In this document: one piece after another, positions 1 to 13,400 of the stretch
Numbering within the stretch: position 1 is the first letter of the stretch
How the letters are laid out: every line of letters begins with the position of its first letter
Assembly (NCBI GenBank): GCA_037953745.1
Contig: JBAKBP010001390.1
Coordinates: 62,001 to 126,000, forward strand
Source: Lithodes maja
Taxonomy: Eukaryota > Arthropoda > Malacostraca > Decapoda > Lithodidae
Length of the DNA: 64,000 nucleotides
Direction: 5' to 3'
Notes under the pieces: model-generated
What the model was told of the DNA's origin: nothing
Databases searched by the model: none
What the model saw: the letters and a program-made list of their open reading frames with translations, nothing else
Program-made: the position numbers and the translations under genes

Positions 1-410
1 CGAGACTCGAGACAGAGCCCGAACAGAAACAACAATCAAGGTTTCTAATTCTCAGGGTCCGGGACCATTTTCGCGTTCCCTCGTCCCTTTCTCTGTCTCG
101 ATGAGTAGGATAATTTTATAAAGGGAGGAGGATTCCTAGCTTCCTGCCCCCAGAAGGAAATGTAAGACAGTAAAAGAGGCAGCTAAGCTTGGATAGAAGT
201 CGCTAAACCTTACTCTGGATAGGACCAGCCCTCACCCTTATTACTCTATACTTTTACCTTCCCCTTACGCCAACAACACAATCTGCACTCCTTGAGAGCT
301 CTGTGGGAAAGCCCGACCGTGGCCATGGCCTTCCTTAGGGACTCGGGGCTGTTCGGCCAGGCAGCTTAGGGAACAACAACAACAACAACAACAACAATCT
401 TCCCCTTTAT
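1..410. other. Unassigned repeat-like sequence ending in (CAA)n
   Basis: No coding frame is recognised. The stretch ends at 371-396 in a (CAA)n run after a GC-rich segment, like the 3' tail of a non-LTR retrotransposon. The family cannot be named from this fragment. Confidence 0.3.
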
Positions 411-624
411 ACATATAACTCAACATTGATAATCCCCGGATGTTCGTGGGGTATTCAAGTTATTATTTGACCTGATACTGTTCGGGTTAAGGAGCAAAGG
501 TAACTTGATTAATTAAAAAAAAAAGTCTGGGTAAAATATGCATAGTAGTTGAGTTTTGATATGATGGTTCTCACTATCAGTAGCCACTATTTATTATGTT
601 CAGCAATAATCGGGGTATTATTAA

Positions 625-828
625 CCCCTTCTTTACCGGCTACATCTGTTTTCATATTTTGGCTAGAATTAGACGATTTTATTCAGCTTTGGAAGGACGT
701 CTACCAATTGCAACTACAGACTATCTAAATGAATCCTTTCAGCTATCATATATCCTTCCTAAGCTTCATAAAATCGTTTAAAAGTAGCCGAAATCATATA
801 CAAAGTACGTCGCCGGTACAGAAGGAGT
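625..828. mobile_element. TTAA MITE, family C copy 1
   Basis: A roughly 200-bp element starting after TTAA (621-624) with CCCCTTCTTTACCGG and ending in CCGGTACAGAAGGAG before TTAT. The interior shares the AGACGATTTTATTCAGC and AAGGACGTCTACC blocks with copies at 15483, 16735, 27799 and 41057. Short inverted ends with a TTAA target suggest a piggyBac-type non-autonomous element. Confidence 0.7.
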
Positions 829-1041
829 TATAAAATTATGTGCAGCTTAAGTTAATGTGGACAGGATCTCTAGGAAGCAGGAGGAACAAAACCTTCTCAA
901 TTATTGATCCGACTTTAACATATCCTTCCTAAGTTGATTGAAATTGTCAACTGATAGCCAAAAGAAACTGCTGAAATACACCGTATTGCTCAATGGGTTA
1001 TGGACAGTCAGAATAATCTAAGAAATCACATTCTCACTTAA

Positions 1042-1412
1042 GGGAGCCCACCTCGCTTTTTTTTTCTCTCCCTCTCTCTTTGGCTTGTATCCATTCAGCC
1101 CCATTCAACCTACTGTTTTAAGACGTTTGCCCCCTTCCAAGTGTCAATATTTTCCTGGCTAGCGGTAGCGAGCCGGCATATACTGTATATACTGTATATT
1201 TGTTTTGACAGCAAGCAAAGTTTGTACATTTTTCGATAGAAAAATTTCTCCGGCGAAGCCTGATTTCTCCTGGCTTGCTATCACTTGCCAGGAAGAAATC
1301 GACACCTGGATGGGGATAAACGTCTTAAAACAGTTGGCTGAGTGGGGCCGAATGGATACAAGCCAGGGAAAGAGAGAGAAGTTAAGAAAGATAAAAAAGC
1401 CGATGAACCCCC
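1042..1412. mobile_element. TTAA foldback element, family A copy 1
   Basis: A 371-bp element between TTAA (1038-1041) and TTAA (1413-1416). Both halves are near-inverted repeats: GGCTTGTATCCATTCAGCCC and TTAAGACGTTT on the left return inverted on the right. Termini are GGGAGCCCACC and the inverse of GGGGGTTCATC. No ORF. Other copies are at 17705, 20362, 28104 and 36154. Confidence 0.75.
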
Positions 1413-1446
1413 TTAACATTTGTGAAGCTTTATTAAGCATGATCGG

Positions 1447-2121
1447 AATATAGAGCACACAGACAACTACAGTAATATAGAGCACACAGACAACTACAGT
1501 AATATAGAGCACACAGACAACTACAGTAATATAGAGCACACAGACAACTACAGTAATATAGAGCACACAGACAACTACAGTAATATAGAGCACACAGACA
1601 ACTACAGTAATATAGAGCACACAGACAACTACAGTAATATAGAGCACACAGACAACTACAGTAATATAGAGCACACAGACAACTACAGTACTATAGAGCA
1701 CACAGACAACTACAGTAATATAGAGCACACAGACAACTACAGTAATATAGAGCACACAGACAACTACAGTAATATAGAGCACACAGACAACTACAGTAAT
1801 ATAGAGCACACAGACAACTACAGTAATATAGAGCACACAGACAACTACAGTAATATAGAGCACACAGACAACTACAGTAATATAGAGCACACAGACAACT
1901 ACAGTAATATAGAGCACACAGACAACTACAGTAATATAGAGCACACAGACAACTACAGTAATATAGAGCACACAGACAACTACAGTAATATAGAGCACAC
2001 AGACAACTACAGTAATATAGAGCACACAGACAACTACAGTAATATAGAGCACACAGACAACTACAGTAATATAGAGCACACAGACAACTACAGTAATATA
2101 GAGCACACAGACAACTACAGT
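1447..2121. repeat. 27-bp minisatellite, 25 copies
   Basis: Exactly 25 units of 27 bp (AATATAGAGCACACAGACAA then CTACAGT). They are almost identical; a single A-to-C change at the unit near 1690 is the only variant I noticed. Because 27 is a multiple of three, the array reads as a long open frame on the minus strand, which is not a gene. Confidence 0.95.
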
Positions 2122-2522
2122 AATCAATAATGCTGCCGTCTGAAAAATACGATGCGTGACAATATTTATGATATTTATCAAAGACTTTATCTATGCTGTA
2201 TTATTTATAAGGAATTATCATCTTATTGTATACTTTTTATTTATGTAGTGTTAAGTCTCTCTCTCTCTCTCTCTCTCAATCGGTACCTCTAAGCATATAA
2301 TTATAAGACCTCCTCGTACTAAATGATAATATAAATGTCCCTTACCCAACCAGGACTCGACCTATCTATATATATATATATATATATATATATCTATAGA
2401 AAAAAAAGGAAAAGAAAACAAAAATAGGAAATGTGGAGATTGGGCCTGAGTATGTAGGACTTGTCATATAATTCATCAAATTACCATTCAATGCTTCATT
2501 ATCTTTGTGAATATTGTTGCAG
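2122..2522. other. Intronic low-complexity sequence before exon 1
   Basis: Holds a (CT)n run near 2257-2277, a (TA)n run at 2368-2393 and a short piece at 2425-2450 (GGAGATTGGGCCTGAG). That piece also occurs at the 3' end of the RTE-like LINE at 22225, so it is probably a LINE tail remnant. No coding signal. Confidence 0.5.
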
Positions 2523-2731
2523 GATTCCGCCGTCGTCGGCGATCGGTTGTGGTGCAGCCCAGCCCGAGGGGTACCGAGTGTCCCCCCTTGGAGGAACAGA
2601 GTGAGTGTCACGAGTCTCAGTGTCACCAGTGGTTGGTGGGTGACTGGTCCAGGTGTATCCTCACCAACACTGATCACCTTTGTGGACCCGGTCAACAGCT
2701 GCGGAATGCTACCTGCCTCGACAGTGCTGGG
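2523..2731 (+). CDS. THSD7A: THSD7-like exon 1 of window (TSP1 repeat)
   Basis: The acceptor is the AG at 2521-2522 after a T-rich stretch; the donor is GTCAGT at 2732. The exon enters in phase 1 and leaves in phase 0. It encodes a Cys-rich stretch with the motif HQWLVGDWSRC, then CGPGQQLRNATC, the variant TSP1 type. Residues before it (RRRRR, then PSPRGTECPPLEE) close the preceding repeat, so an upstream exon is expected outside the window. A methionine occurs 16 bp upstream of the exon, but it lies in the intron and is not a start. Confidence 0.82.
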
Positions 2732-3926
2732 GTCAGTACCTCTACACTCTAGTAACCCCTTCAGAACCAGTTTTGTCCTTTTCATGTCAGAGTGGCTAAT
2801 AATAGACGATGTTATTCAGTTTAAGTATGGCTTCCAGCAAATAACAGGTTTCGAACCATCTCACTTACATGGAGAAGGCGTAGGCTGCTGCCTACAGCAG
2901 ACGAACAAACTATCGAGTCAGACTCAGCTGGTAGAGACGAATACTGTTTTTGTGTAACAGAAAGAAGTGTGGTGTGCTTGTTTAGTGTAGTGAAGTAGAT
3001 GGCAGGAGGAAGTGTTTGTGGGAGCCAGCTGAAGCCAGCCAGCTGCTAACACAAATGGCCTCCCCAGACCCCCATTCAAGCTTAAAATTACCTCCCCAGA
3101 CCCAATATAAGCTACACCTGACCTCCCAGACACTTTTTCAAGGTACAAATGGCCTCTTTAGACCCCTTTTAAGCTAGAAATGACCTTTTCAGACATCCCT
3201 GTAAGGTAAAAATTGCCTCCCCCACCCCTCTATAATCAAATAAAGACTTTCTACACCCTCATTCAAGTTAAAAGTGGCCTCCCAGATCCCCCTTCATGCT
3301 AAACATAGCCTCCCCAGATCCCCTTTTAAGCTAAAGGTGGCCTTCCCAAATCCCCCTTGAAACTAAAAATGTCTTCCCTAGACCCCGCTTCAAGCTAGAA
3401 ATGTCCTCCCAAGACTAAATGACCCAAACTAAAAATGACCTCTCCAGACCCCCCTTCAAGCTAAAAAGGACCTCCCCAGACCCCCCTTCCAACTAAAAGG
3501 GACGTCCTCCCCAGTCCCCCCTTCAATCTAAAAAGGACCTCCCCAGAGCCCCCTTCAAACTAAAATGGACCTCCCCGAGTCCCCATACCCCACTTCAAAC
3601 TAAAAAGGACCTCCTCAGACCCACCTTCAAGCTAAAAAGGACCTCTCCAGAACCGCTTCAAGCTAAAAAGAACCTCCCCAGACCCCCTTCAAGCTAAAAA
3701 GGAGCTCCCCAGTCCCCATCAAACTAAAAAAAAGGCCTCCCCAGACACCCCCCCCCCCCCCCCCCCCCCTTCAACCTTTATACTTGACATGACGTTATTG
3801 CACTTGCCTTTTCTCGTGGACTAATTGTCTCAACATTGAACTTATCTGTACATATTTGCTATAATTTACTTGTTTTATATAAGAATACCCATGTGTTTTC
3901 ATGGAATAAAGGTTTTATTATTATTT

Positions 3927-3977
<51 letters not shown>

Positions 3978-3998
3978 GTATTATTGTTATTATTATAT

Positions 3999-4039
<41 letters not shown>

Positions 4040-4213
4040 TTTATTATTACATATAGGTGTGTTCCTCGAGAACCATAGTTTGAGTAGGAAAATAATTACC
4101 AGCGAGGCAGCGAACATCATAATCATGGATCCACTACAATGAAAATAAAAATGATGTTCGTTGCTTCGCTGGTAAAAAAAATCCTTTCAATTAATATTAT
4201 TATTATTGTTATG

Positions 4214-4267
<54 letters not shown>

Positions 4268-4292
4268 TTTATTATTATTATTATTATTAGTT

Positions 4293-4325
<33 letters not shown>

Positions 4326-4354
4326 ATAGTAGCAGTAATAATAGTATTTATTTA

Positions 4355-4405
<51 letters not shown>

Positions 4406-7400
4406 CCCCCAGTCGCCCGCCCCAGCTGAGGAGTGTGAGGAGGAGTTGGGGTCCGCGTCCCGGCAACAGGAGTGTCATGTCCCGTGTTCCTTCGACTGTG
4501 TCCTGGGATCCTGGTCCCAGTGGTCCCCCTGTACCAGACCCTGTGCCGACCAGCTGCACATCGGGTACACTCAGAGGAACACCAGCATCGTTGGTCCACC
4601 AGGCCTAGGTATTATTATATATTTTGTTTTATTTTTTCACCAACCAACTTTACTTCTAAACTCAATTAATGAAATCAACAAATACATGTGGTACTCCAAG
4701 GACTCGAACCTAGGACACTCACACCGAAATTCCGCGCAGTTATGCATTACGCTATCAAGACCGTTAAATAATTATGCACAAGCCTACGATTTAATATGCA
4801 GTTTCGAATCCTGGATATTAATATGAGCATGTACATACGTTCCAACTGTGCTATGGTAGCCTAATGTAAAGACCATCTTCAAGCTATGAAACGCCTCCCC
4901 AGATCCATTTCAAGCTGAAAAAAAACACCTTCCTAGACCCCCTCCAAGCAACAGAAACAAATCTAGATTTCTATCAAGCTAAGTATACACACCCAGACCC
5001 TCTTCAACCTCTTAAACACACCCAAACCGCCTTTTAACTAAAAAAAACACACCCAGGTCACCTTTAAATAGAAACGCATCTCCCTAGACTCCCTATTAAG
5101 TTATAAAACACCTTTCATTCTAAGTTTGCACATTTTGTCGGAAGAAAAACGTCTCCGGTGGTATCAGAGAGGAAACATTTTGTATAATGTGAAACAGACC
5201 CATCATTGTTCCATATTATGATATCAAACACATCGTAATAATTCTTACATCCACTCTCAGGTAAAAGCGTGTTCACCCGGGAAGACTTCTATAAGGATTT
5301 GTAATGGTACATCTATTGTCTGTTTATCATCACTATCAGTGTATATAAAAGAGACAAGCAGAACTGCGAGTGCGTATATGTGTGTGCCATCTACCTAAGC
5401 TTATGACCACGTATATTTACGTCATCTGAACGTTAACCCTCCTGGCCCGGGCTGGCTCTCCAAAGGACGGAGCTCGTATCCGGGCGATCTTGCCGAATAT
5501 CAACAAAAGTAAACTAAGGCTAATCTCGCTTAATATATTACCTACATTAATCAAACATATATAGAAATGGGCGCCTTACCTTGCCACGTAGAATGGCGTT
5601 GAGTAGAGCTCTCTAGCTCAACTGGTTCCGGAGTGATGGTGATGGAAGTTGAGGTAACTTTTGCCGCGTATTTACCTCGGCGCGTCCGAACACTCAACCG
5701 CGGCCCCGGCTACGGCGCCCAGTTGCACTCGTCGCTCCACCCGTAATTATGCCGGGAAGCGATTTGATAGTGTTTTATTATTTATTTTGTAATTTATTAT
5801 AGTTATTATGTTATTTTCACTCAATAAAGTTATTTACATGAAGTTATTTGTGTCTCTGTCACTTATTACTTAGTTTTATTATTATTATTATGATTATAGT
5901 GTCACTTTCACTGGACTTTGGTAATTGATAGTGTCATTTTCCCTTTTATGTATTGTTAGGTAAGCTAATAATAACTTATTATTACTTGTGTGTGTCTCTT
6001 TCACTTATACTTAGTTTTATTATTATTATACTGTCACTTTCACTGGACCAGGCTTATTGATAGTATCATTTTCACTTATTTATTGTTAGAAATATATATT
6101 TTAGTGTCACTTTCACTTGTTCATATTGTTATTGAAGACACTTATTATTACTTATATGTGTCCTTTTCACTTATACTTAGTTATATTATTATTCTTAGCC
6201 TACATTTGAGTGTCACTTTCACTTTTGTCACTTCCACTTCAAAAGTTTATTAGAGTGTGGAAGTCGTTGAAGCAGGTGCCAGCACACAGTCCAACTTCAC
6301 ACTTGAGGCATTCCCAAGTGGTTTTTGTGGCTTTGCAGGGTCTTCTTCTTGTGTGGCTGCACACATGGCACCTCTTCTGACTCCTAACTTTACTACCTGG
6401 TGCTTTGAAAGGAAGGGCGTTGAGCTGGTGCTTCCTGAAAAAGTCAGCAAACCCCGTTCTGTCCAGCTGGCCTGGTCCTTGTAGTGGCCTCCCTGGTGTA
6501 CCCGCATGTTTAGCCAGGAGCTCAAGTATGACCTGTTTGTGGAACTTCCGCAGGTACTTGTACTTCTTGGCTCCTGGAGTCCTCAGACGGTAGATGTTGT
6601 AGGCATTGAGGACCGACATATCTACCGTATGCAGGATAAACTTCTTGTACCACCTGCAAGATGTTCGCAGGCAGTCGATGAAGCCCATCTGCATGTCGGA
6701 CTTGTCAACGAGGAGCATGTTGAGGTTGTAATCCAGGACAGCAGCTGGTTTCTGGACGGGGTTCTAGGTTCTTCGGTCCACCTTCCCTGTGGCGACCATC
6801 TCGGCCTTGTGGCATGTGCTGAGGAGGTTGACCTTCTAGTCCATGAGCCAAGACCCGAATTTTGGGATATCGGTACCACCCGGGGTGACTAATTCTCTTA
6901 GCTGTTTTTAGCTTGCTACATGTCTCTAGTTTATGTTTTGATATGATAGCCCTTGCACATTGGTAGCTTAATGGTCGTTATCACTTCTTGAATAGACATA
7001 CCCTACCGAAAATTCCGAAATTTTTTAAAATGTCAAATTTGGGGACAGGAATGCCTAAATGTCAACAAAATGCATATAGTAATTGTCACATTTAATACAA
7101 GTCCTGTAAATACACACTAAGCATGCCATGGGCTTGTACATACTATTATGGCAAATTACTACTCCTAAATATCATCTACATCAGACTCGGAATCTGACTG
7201 TTGTGCCACCGGCTCTTCTTCAATAGCCTTGTTCTGACATGTCTGTAACCTGCACATGTCCGTGCATTTTAGACCATTGCTGAGGCAAGTACACTTAGGG
7301 AGTTCGCATGACCGCACACACTTGCAAGACAGTAGCTGCATAACAGCATCTGGTGCTGGTGAGCCTCGCATCCAGTTGACGGCAAGCTTACCGTCCTCAT

Positions 7401-10400
7401 CTGTCATCCAACCGCAGTCTGTTGGGTTCGCAACAAATGGCTGGCTCTGAAGACTTCTCCTCCAGATCGCAGCCTGGTAGTTTGCACGCAGTGCATGCAT
7501 GAAGAGGCAGTCCTCACAAGGAGGGAGTTGACTTGACTCTACCTCTCCACGTCTTGCACAGAACAGCTCATACCGAAGCTTGTTTACCTTAGTTGTGTGG
7601 GTAGATGGTAGGTACATGTGGCAGGTGATTTCCTGTAGCTTCTCAAAGAGTTCAGGAGACACTTCCCATGAGCGTCCAAGTTCGTGAAAAGCATCCTGGT
7701 ATGTCTTGTCCATCTTCACCTGCTTGAGTGTCGTCATCTTCCCTCGGCCAGCGAATGCACTGACGGTATCACAGCCTGTAAAGGCATGCATACCAATCAA
7801 TGAATCACACACGCTGCCTCCCAGTGTGCGGCTCAGTGTGGTGATATCCAGGAATCTTGTCCGGTTCTTCGTCCCGCACTTCTGGAACAGATGGGATGGG
7901 ATCTTGTGGCACATGCCAAGACACAACACCATGACGTCTGTATCTTCTGCAGTGATGATGACAGACTTGTTCCCAGATTCTGCTGCATGAAGTGCATGGA
8001 GAAGAAGGCGTGTGTCTGCTTCTTCTTGAGTTGACTTAAGCTCAGGAGCCTCTTCCCACTGCTCTTTGGTGATCTTGAAGCAGCGCTGCTCACATGTGAC
8101 ATACAGCTCCTTGTCCTTGAGCTTCTCCCTGTGCTGTGGTGCCTTCCATTCTTCTACCAAGAACTTGATAAGACTTGCCTTGTTGGAGGAACTACCGAGT
8201 AACTTTCTCCACTGCTGGATGTTGTGCCCAGGTTGAATGTTCTTGAAATGAATTCCTGTGCCTGCACTTCTTTTGGCTCGTTCTGCATCCTTGATGGATG
8301 TCTCCTTGTAGATATCAAACACAACATCAATGCGCCTGCTCTTAGCACCTTCATGAACAGCGTGACTCAGTGCTGTACCTGCAAGCTGTGAAAAAGTTTT
8401 GTCGTTTCCCTTCAGTTTGTGGACCAGGCTCATCCCATCAATTATGGTAGCAGAGGGCTCGGGTATCACTTCTGGAGGAGAAACATTCCTCTCTAACTCC
8501 TTTGCTAGGGCAGCCTTGTTGGTCTTGCGGAGAGACCCATCACCGCTGGCAAGTGCCCAAGGCAAAGGCCCAAGGGGATGAGCCAAGACATCACTCATTT
8601 TGAGCTTTCTGTTCTCGGCAACAAGGATCATCTGGCCAAATAGGTTCCTGTCAGCCTTTAAGATAGCCTCCTTGGCATGGTCTTGTGAGCGTGGCTTCAT
8701 TCTGATGTTAGTGAACGTTCTCAGTTTCGTCTTCGTCATCGTGTCATGAAACTGTATAGTTGGCGTATCGATCTCCAGGCGCTCTTCCTTGAAGGCTTGA
8801 TATGCATCCTCTCCTATTCTGTAGGCCCCTAGAAGGTCTTTGACAACTTCTGGTGGTGCCATAGTCGCAGTTGACAAACTGACAAGATCTTCTTGCTCTG
8901 CGTTGAAGGGGTTCAACCAGCTGGTCTCCATCAGTTGAACTAAAGATTGGACATCGGCCTCATCTCTTCTAATCCTGGCCATCTGTAGGTCTGGGTGGCT
9001 GAAGTCCGTATACTTTTGGCCTACTACCATAGTCCTGAGCTGCCTTAAGTACCTGCTGCGATACTCCGATGTCAGGTAGTACCTGGCGACAGCTCCGCCT
9101 TTCAGGCTGAAGCCTTTTGTGCCCCCTGGTGTCTGGGTGTCTTTGTTGATCGTCTCTTCGATTGTCTGGTCCCCAGGGATCCGTCCAAAGGGATTCTTGC
9201 TACCGATCTGGACCGAAAAGCCACCTTGCATGAAGTGTTCATGGACCTCTGGGTGTTCAATGGGCAGTCGAGACATCAAGGCATAGTAGTAGGTTAGGAA
9301 CCGGGCATAGTTCACTTTGTCATAGGCAAAACACCACGGTATCATCTGTCGGATTGCTCCTAGGTGGAGCATCCAGTTGCCTTCTCTGGAGGCTCGAATT
9401 AAGTCCAGCATGATCTCAACCATGTCCAGGTATGACATCCAGAATGCTGAGAGGTTGTGTTCATCTCTGAGGGTTTCAAGATAAACTTGGAAAAGCTTCA
9501 TGATATGTGTGCATGATTCACTCTCCATCAGCTCTTGAAAGAGTCCCTGAGACACATTGCTGTGAAAGCTGTTGATGTCCTTCAGTGTTTCATCTAGATG
9601 GTGTATGTCCCTTGAATGGTTTTCTTCTAGCCATGAAAGGAAGCCTTTCCATGCAAGCCTCATCAGTGCTTCATACACGAGCTTGTGTAGTCTCACTGCT
9701 CTGTTGTACCTCTTGCCGTTCATCACTCCTGACACTGATCCTTCTGCGATGATACCTGATTCCACACACAGATCTCTAAGACCTGCATCTTGAAACCTCT
9801 TTCCTATGGTGGAGATGAGATTACAGATTGTGTGGAAGACGCCCATCCTGATGATAATGTTCTTGAACTTCTCTTGTTTCCAGATAACTTCGGCAGCTTT
9901 GGCATAGAGTGCTTGATCAAACACGCACACAATCTTGTTAAGCTGTAAGGACTGAATGATAGCATGCGTTTGTTCCAAGATTTCATTAACGGTGGACATT
10001 TCTGTTGCGTGGCTGCGTGGATAGATTAGAAGCTTTCCTTTCTCTTCTGGGACAAAGCGTAGTGATTCTCCAAACTCGGTTTCAATCTTTCGGCGAACAT
10101 GTTTCTTTGTCGCTGGTTTCAGTTGGATAATACCACGGGACATCATGGATCTCTCAAGCCTAGATGTGAGGTTTGTCATAGGCAGTACCTCTGAGTTGGG
10201 GAATAATTTGGTCCTTATATACAAGCAGAGTTCCTCGAGGGCTTCTGTCTCAACCTCTTCGTAGCGTGCTTCCTCGCTTTCTTCCTGATTTTCACCTGCA
10301 CCCGACCTGGCGGCCGCTGGGAAATCATCTTTTGTGAAGAGTTTGTAGCACGACTTGTGGTAGTGACCCTCTGCAGCAACAAGGTCTCTGCTAACTAAAC

Positions 10401-13400
10401 CAAGGATTCTCTGGTTGAGTTTCCTTATTGCTGCTCTGCGAATCTTCTCATCTGCTCGTAGCTCAACACACTGTATGAGTGGCTCCCTTGTCTTTGTTGT
10501 TTTTATGTACTTGCTTGACTTCTCGCAGAAGATACATCCTTTGGCATACACCCTGCTAGTACTAGGGGCATCCCTTGATGCCCTCCTCCTGGGGTCGACG
10601 CTTGCTGATTCTATCTTGACAACCTTGGCAAGGATAGAATCCAGTGACTTCTTCATTGTAAAGAGACTACGACATTTACGGTGATAATGTATGTGTGGTA
10701 TTCCTCCTTCTTCAAGGCCCTTGGCTGCTTCCAGGACTGGATCATGCTGCCTGATTTCTGCAGCCCTGAGCAATGTGTTCCAGGAGTCCAAATCCTGTGG
10801 TGACACCAGAGCATCGCTGTCATCATCAGAGCAGTGGATGATACAGTCGATCCGTGCTCTCTTCCTCGCAGATGGTTCCATCCTGCCGTCAAACAGTCGA
10901 CACACACCTGCAAAAAATATCACCATTAAACCATGAACAAACAAACACATTACATGGAAACCACTCTACATATGTTTGCTCCTTCCAATAATAAATTATC
11001 CCCAAAATATATCAAAAAATCCCCAAATATGAAATAAACCCCTAAATATGGAGAAACTTGAAATACACATCGGAATAATTCTTGTAGAGAATCAAATAAG
11101 CTACAAGAGCTGTTAGAATATATTTTTCAATGTTCCCCATATTTAAGGATTTATTCTAGATTTAGAGGAAAATACCCAAAATATAGAGTATATTCCGAAA
11201 TATGAGGAAATTTAAAAAATACCTAGGAACAACTCTGGTAGAGAATATAATTCTACATAGGTGTTCAAAGTTTCGCGATGATTGTGTGATGGATTTTAAA
11301 GAAAATGAGGAAAACGCCGAGCGTCACGCTAAAAATCTTTATTTTTGGGTAGCGCCCCTATTGCATCAAAAAAATTAGACTAAGCTACCAGTGCGAGAAG
11401 GCTATCATATCTTAATGTACTTACAGTCACTCTATAAACATTTTAGTACCATTCGTGTTTAGTCACCCCAGGTGGTACCGATATCTGGCCTGGCTCATGG
11501 ACTATTCCACTGGTCATGCTAGTGGATGGAGAGGATGGGGCCACTCTTCTTGTGGAAGATGTTCGTCTTCTTCGTCTTGGTTGGGTAGCCTGGCATGCCC
11601 TTCCTCTTGGCCTTGACTGTGCCAACAGTTCAGGTCTTGCGGTCATGGAGGTACTTGGTCAGGAGAGGCGACGTGTAGTAATTATCTGTGTAGAGGATGT
11701 GGTTTTTATTGAAGTGCCTCTCCATCATCTTCTTCACTACAGCGCCACCAAAATCAATTAGGGGGTCAGTCACAATTTCTCCACCCTTGCCGCTGTACAC
11801 CACAAAGTCCAGCACATACCCCGTCAAACAGTCGCAGAGGACGAAGAGCTTGATGCCGAAGCGGTGTCTCTTGGACGGGATATACTGTCGGAAGTGCAGC
11901 CTACCACGGAACAGGACCAGAGACTTGTCGAGGCACATCTTCTGGAAAGGAATCAGGTAGGTGGTGAACCGATGACATATCATGTCATACAGCTTCCTGA
12001 TCTTCCATAATGAGTCGGGAAGGGAAAGTGGACTGCCATGTCGTTTGTCAGGTGGAGATAGGAGAGGATGTCGAAGTACCTGTCCCTGGACATGTACTTG
12101 CCAAATGCTGGAGTCGTTATGATGTCGCCAGTGATCCAGTAGTCTCCAGAGCGTGCTTCCTGATATGTGTCAGCAGCATTGTGAGTGCCAAGAACACATA
12201 TAGTTCTGCCAAAGTGACAGCTCTCCATGCCACCATCTTGGCACTGGTCTTCCTCCCAAGAAAGTTGGCACAGATCTCATGATGGTTGTTGGTCTCCTCG
12301 ACGAGGTATTCCATGACTTCATTGTCATAGAAGCCACAGAAATGTTCACTGGGGGTAGCATCTGGGCCACAGGGAAATGTTGGTGACACCCCGGAACCCA
12401 TCTGTACCTCGTCAAAGGCAGGACAATCTGGCTCAAAATCAGCCCCATCTGTCCACACAAACAGGTCGGATGCTGATGCTCATGCAGGTGCAGCAGATAC
12501 ACGCCCTGGCACACGCCCTTGGCCACGCGGACGCCCTGCACGCCCACGCCCACGCCCACGCCCACACCCAGGCGCAGCGGCGTCGGCAGACTGACCACGT
12601 CCACGACCTCGCCCTGTAACTCGGCTTGTCGGGACTTCCTCTTCCTCTTCCTCTTCCTGTTCCTCTTCCTCCTCAGGCGACGTCAGGTCATCTGGGGCAA
12701 TGTTGGGGTCGTCAGCATCCTCTTCAGGACACAATTAGGGTGAAGAAGTGACTCGGCGGCGTGGGGCGCGGGAGGCTGCGGGAGGTTGAACAATGGGAGC
12801 CTCGGCCTCGGGAGTTGGGCTCCTTTTGCGGCGAGCCGAGGGCTTCTCCGCATCAAATAATGCTCTGCGGTGTGTTGAGGGCTGTGGCACACTAGTAATA
12901 CCACTTGAAGAGGCCCTTTGCTCATCCTGAAGGAGAGATGAAGCCGAGGGCTGTGGGTGACCCACGCGGCATCCCGGGTCAAGGCGTCGGGACAAAGGAA
13001 TTGCAGGTGGTTGCTAGACCAGGGTCGGCGTCACTATCACTGTCTTCAGCTCCCCTAGCCTTTTCTGCGGCTGCCCTGCGTGCTTTTTTAGCTGCACTTT
13101 TCACCAGAGATTGTTTATAAAAAATATTTGCCCACTTTCAAGGGCTTCCAGGCAGGCAAAGGGGAAGGTCCTGGGCTAGGGCTAGGCCTAGGCTGACCTA
13201 GCAAAGATGGCGAGGGGGTAGGCCTAGGTTCTAGCACACTTGGAAGTTCAATAGCACTTTCCTGAAACACTTCCACATCAGGATCATCACTACTGTCTTC
13301 CCCCTCAAATAAATCAACATTATCGTCGTCTCCAAAGCCAACGAAATCGTCATCTTCGCTTGCACTTATAAATGGTTCTTTGTCCACCAAGATTTTGCCA

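Larger units (their letters stand above)
6837..11504 (-). mobile_element. Academ-like DNA transposon with XPG-type nuclease ORF
   Basis: A 4668-bp insertion inside the piggyBac transposase. Both ends start TAGTCCATGAGCCA, with further inverted similarity through ATATCGGTACCACC and GGGGTGACTAA. The left end has about 10 extra bp between these blocks. The 3-bp TTC at 6834-6836 and 11505-11507 is a target duplication: removing the element and one TTC restores the piggyBac reading frame exactly (Gln-Trp-Lys-Val-Asn). A 3-bp duplication plus an XPG-like nuclease fits the Academ superfamily as I know it. The single intact ORF implies a younger insertion than its host. Confidence 0.75.

Noticed and set aside
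1159..2181. Minus-strand 340-codon frame with a TVVVCVLYI period
   Set aside because: It is the 27-bp minisatellite read in an open frame; no gene signals.
9572..10936. Plus-strand frames opposite the Academ-like ORF
   Set aside because: Shadow frames; the minus-strand ORF is the long conserved one.
12480..12743. Glu-rich and Arg/Gly-rich frames in the piggyBac 5' region
   Set aside because: Low-complexity pieces of the decayed transposase N-terminus in shifted frames, not separate genes.
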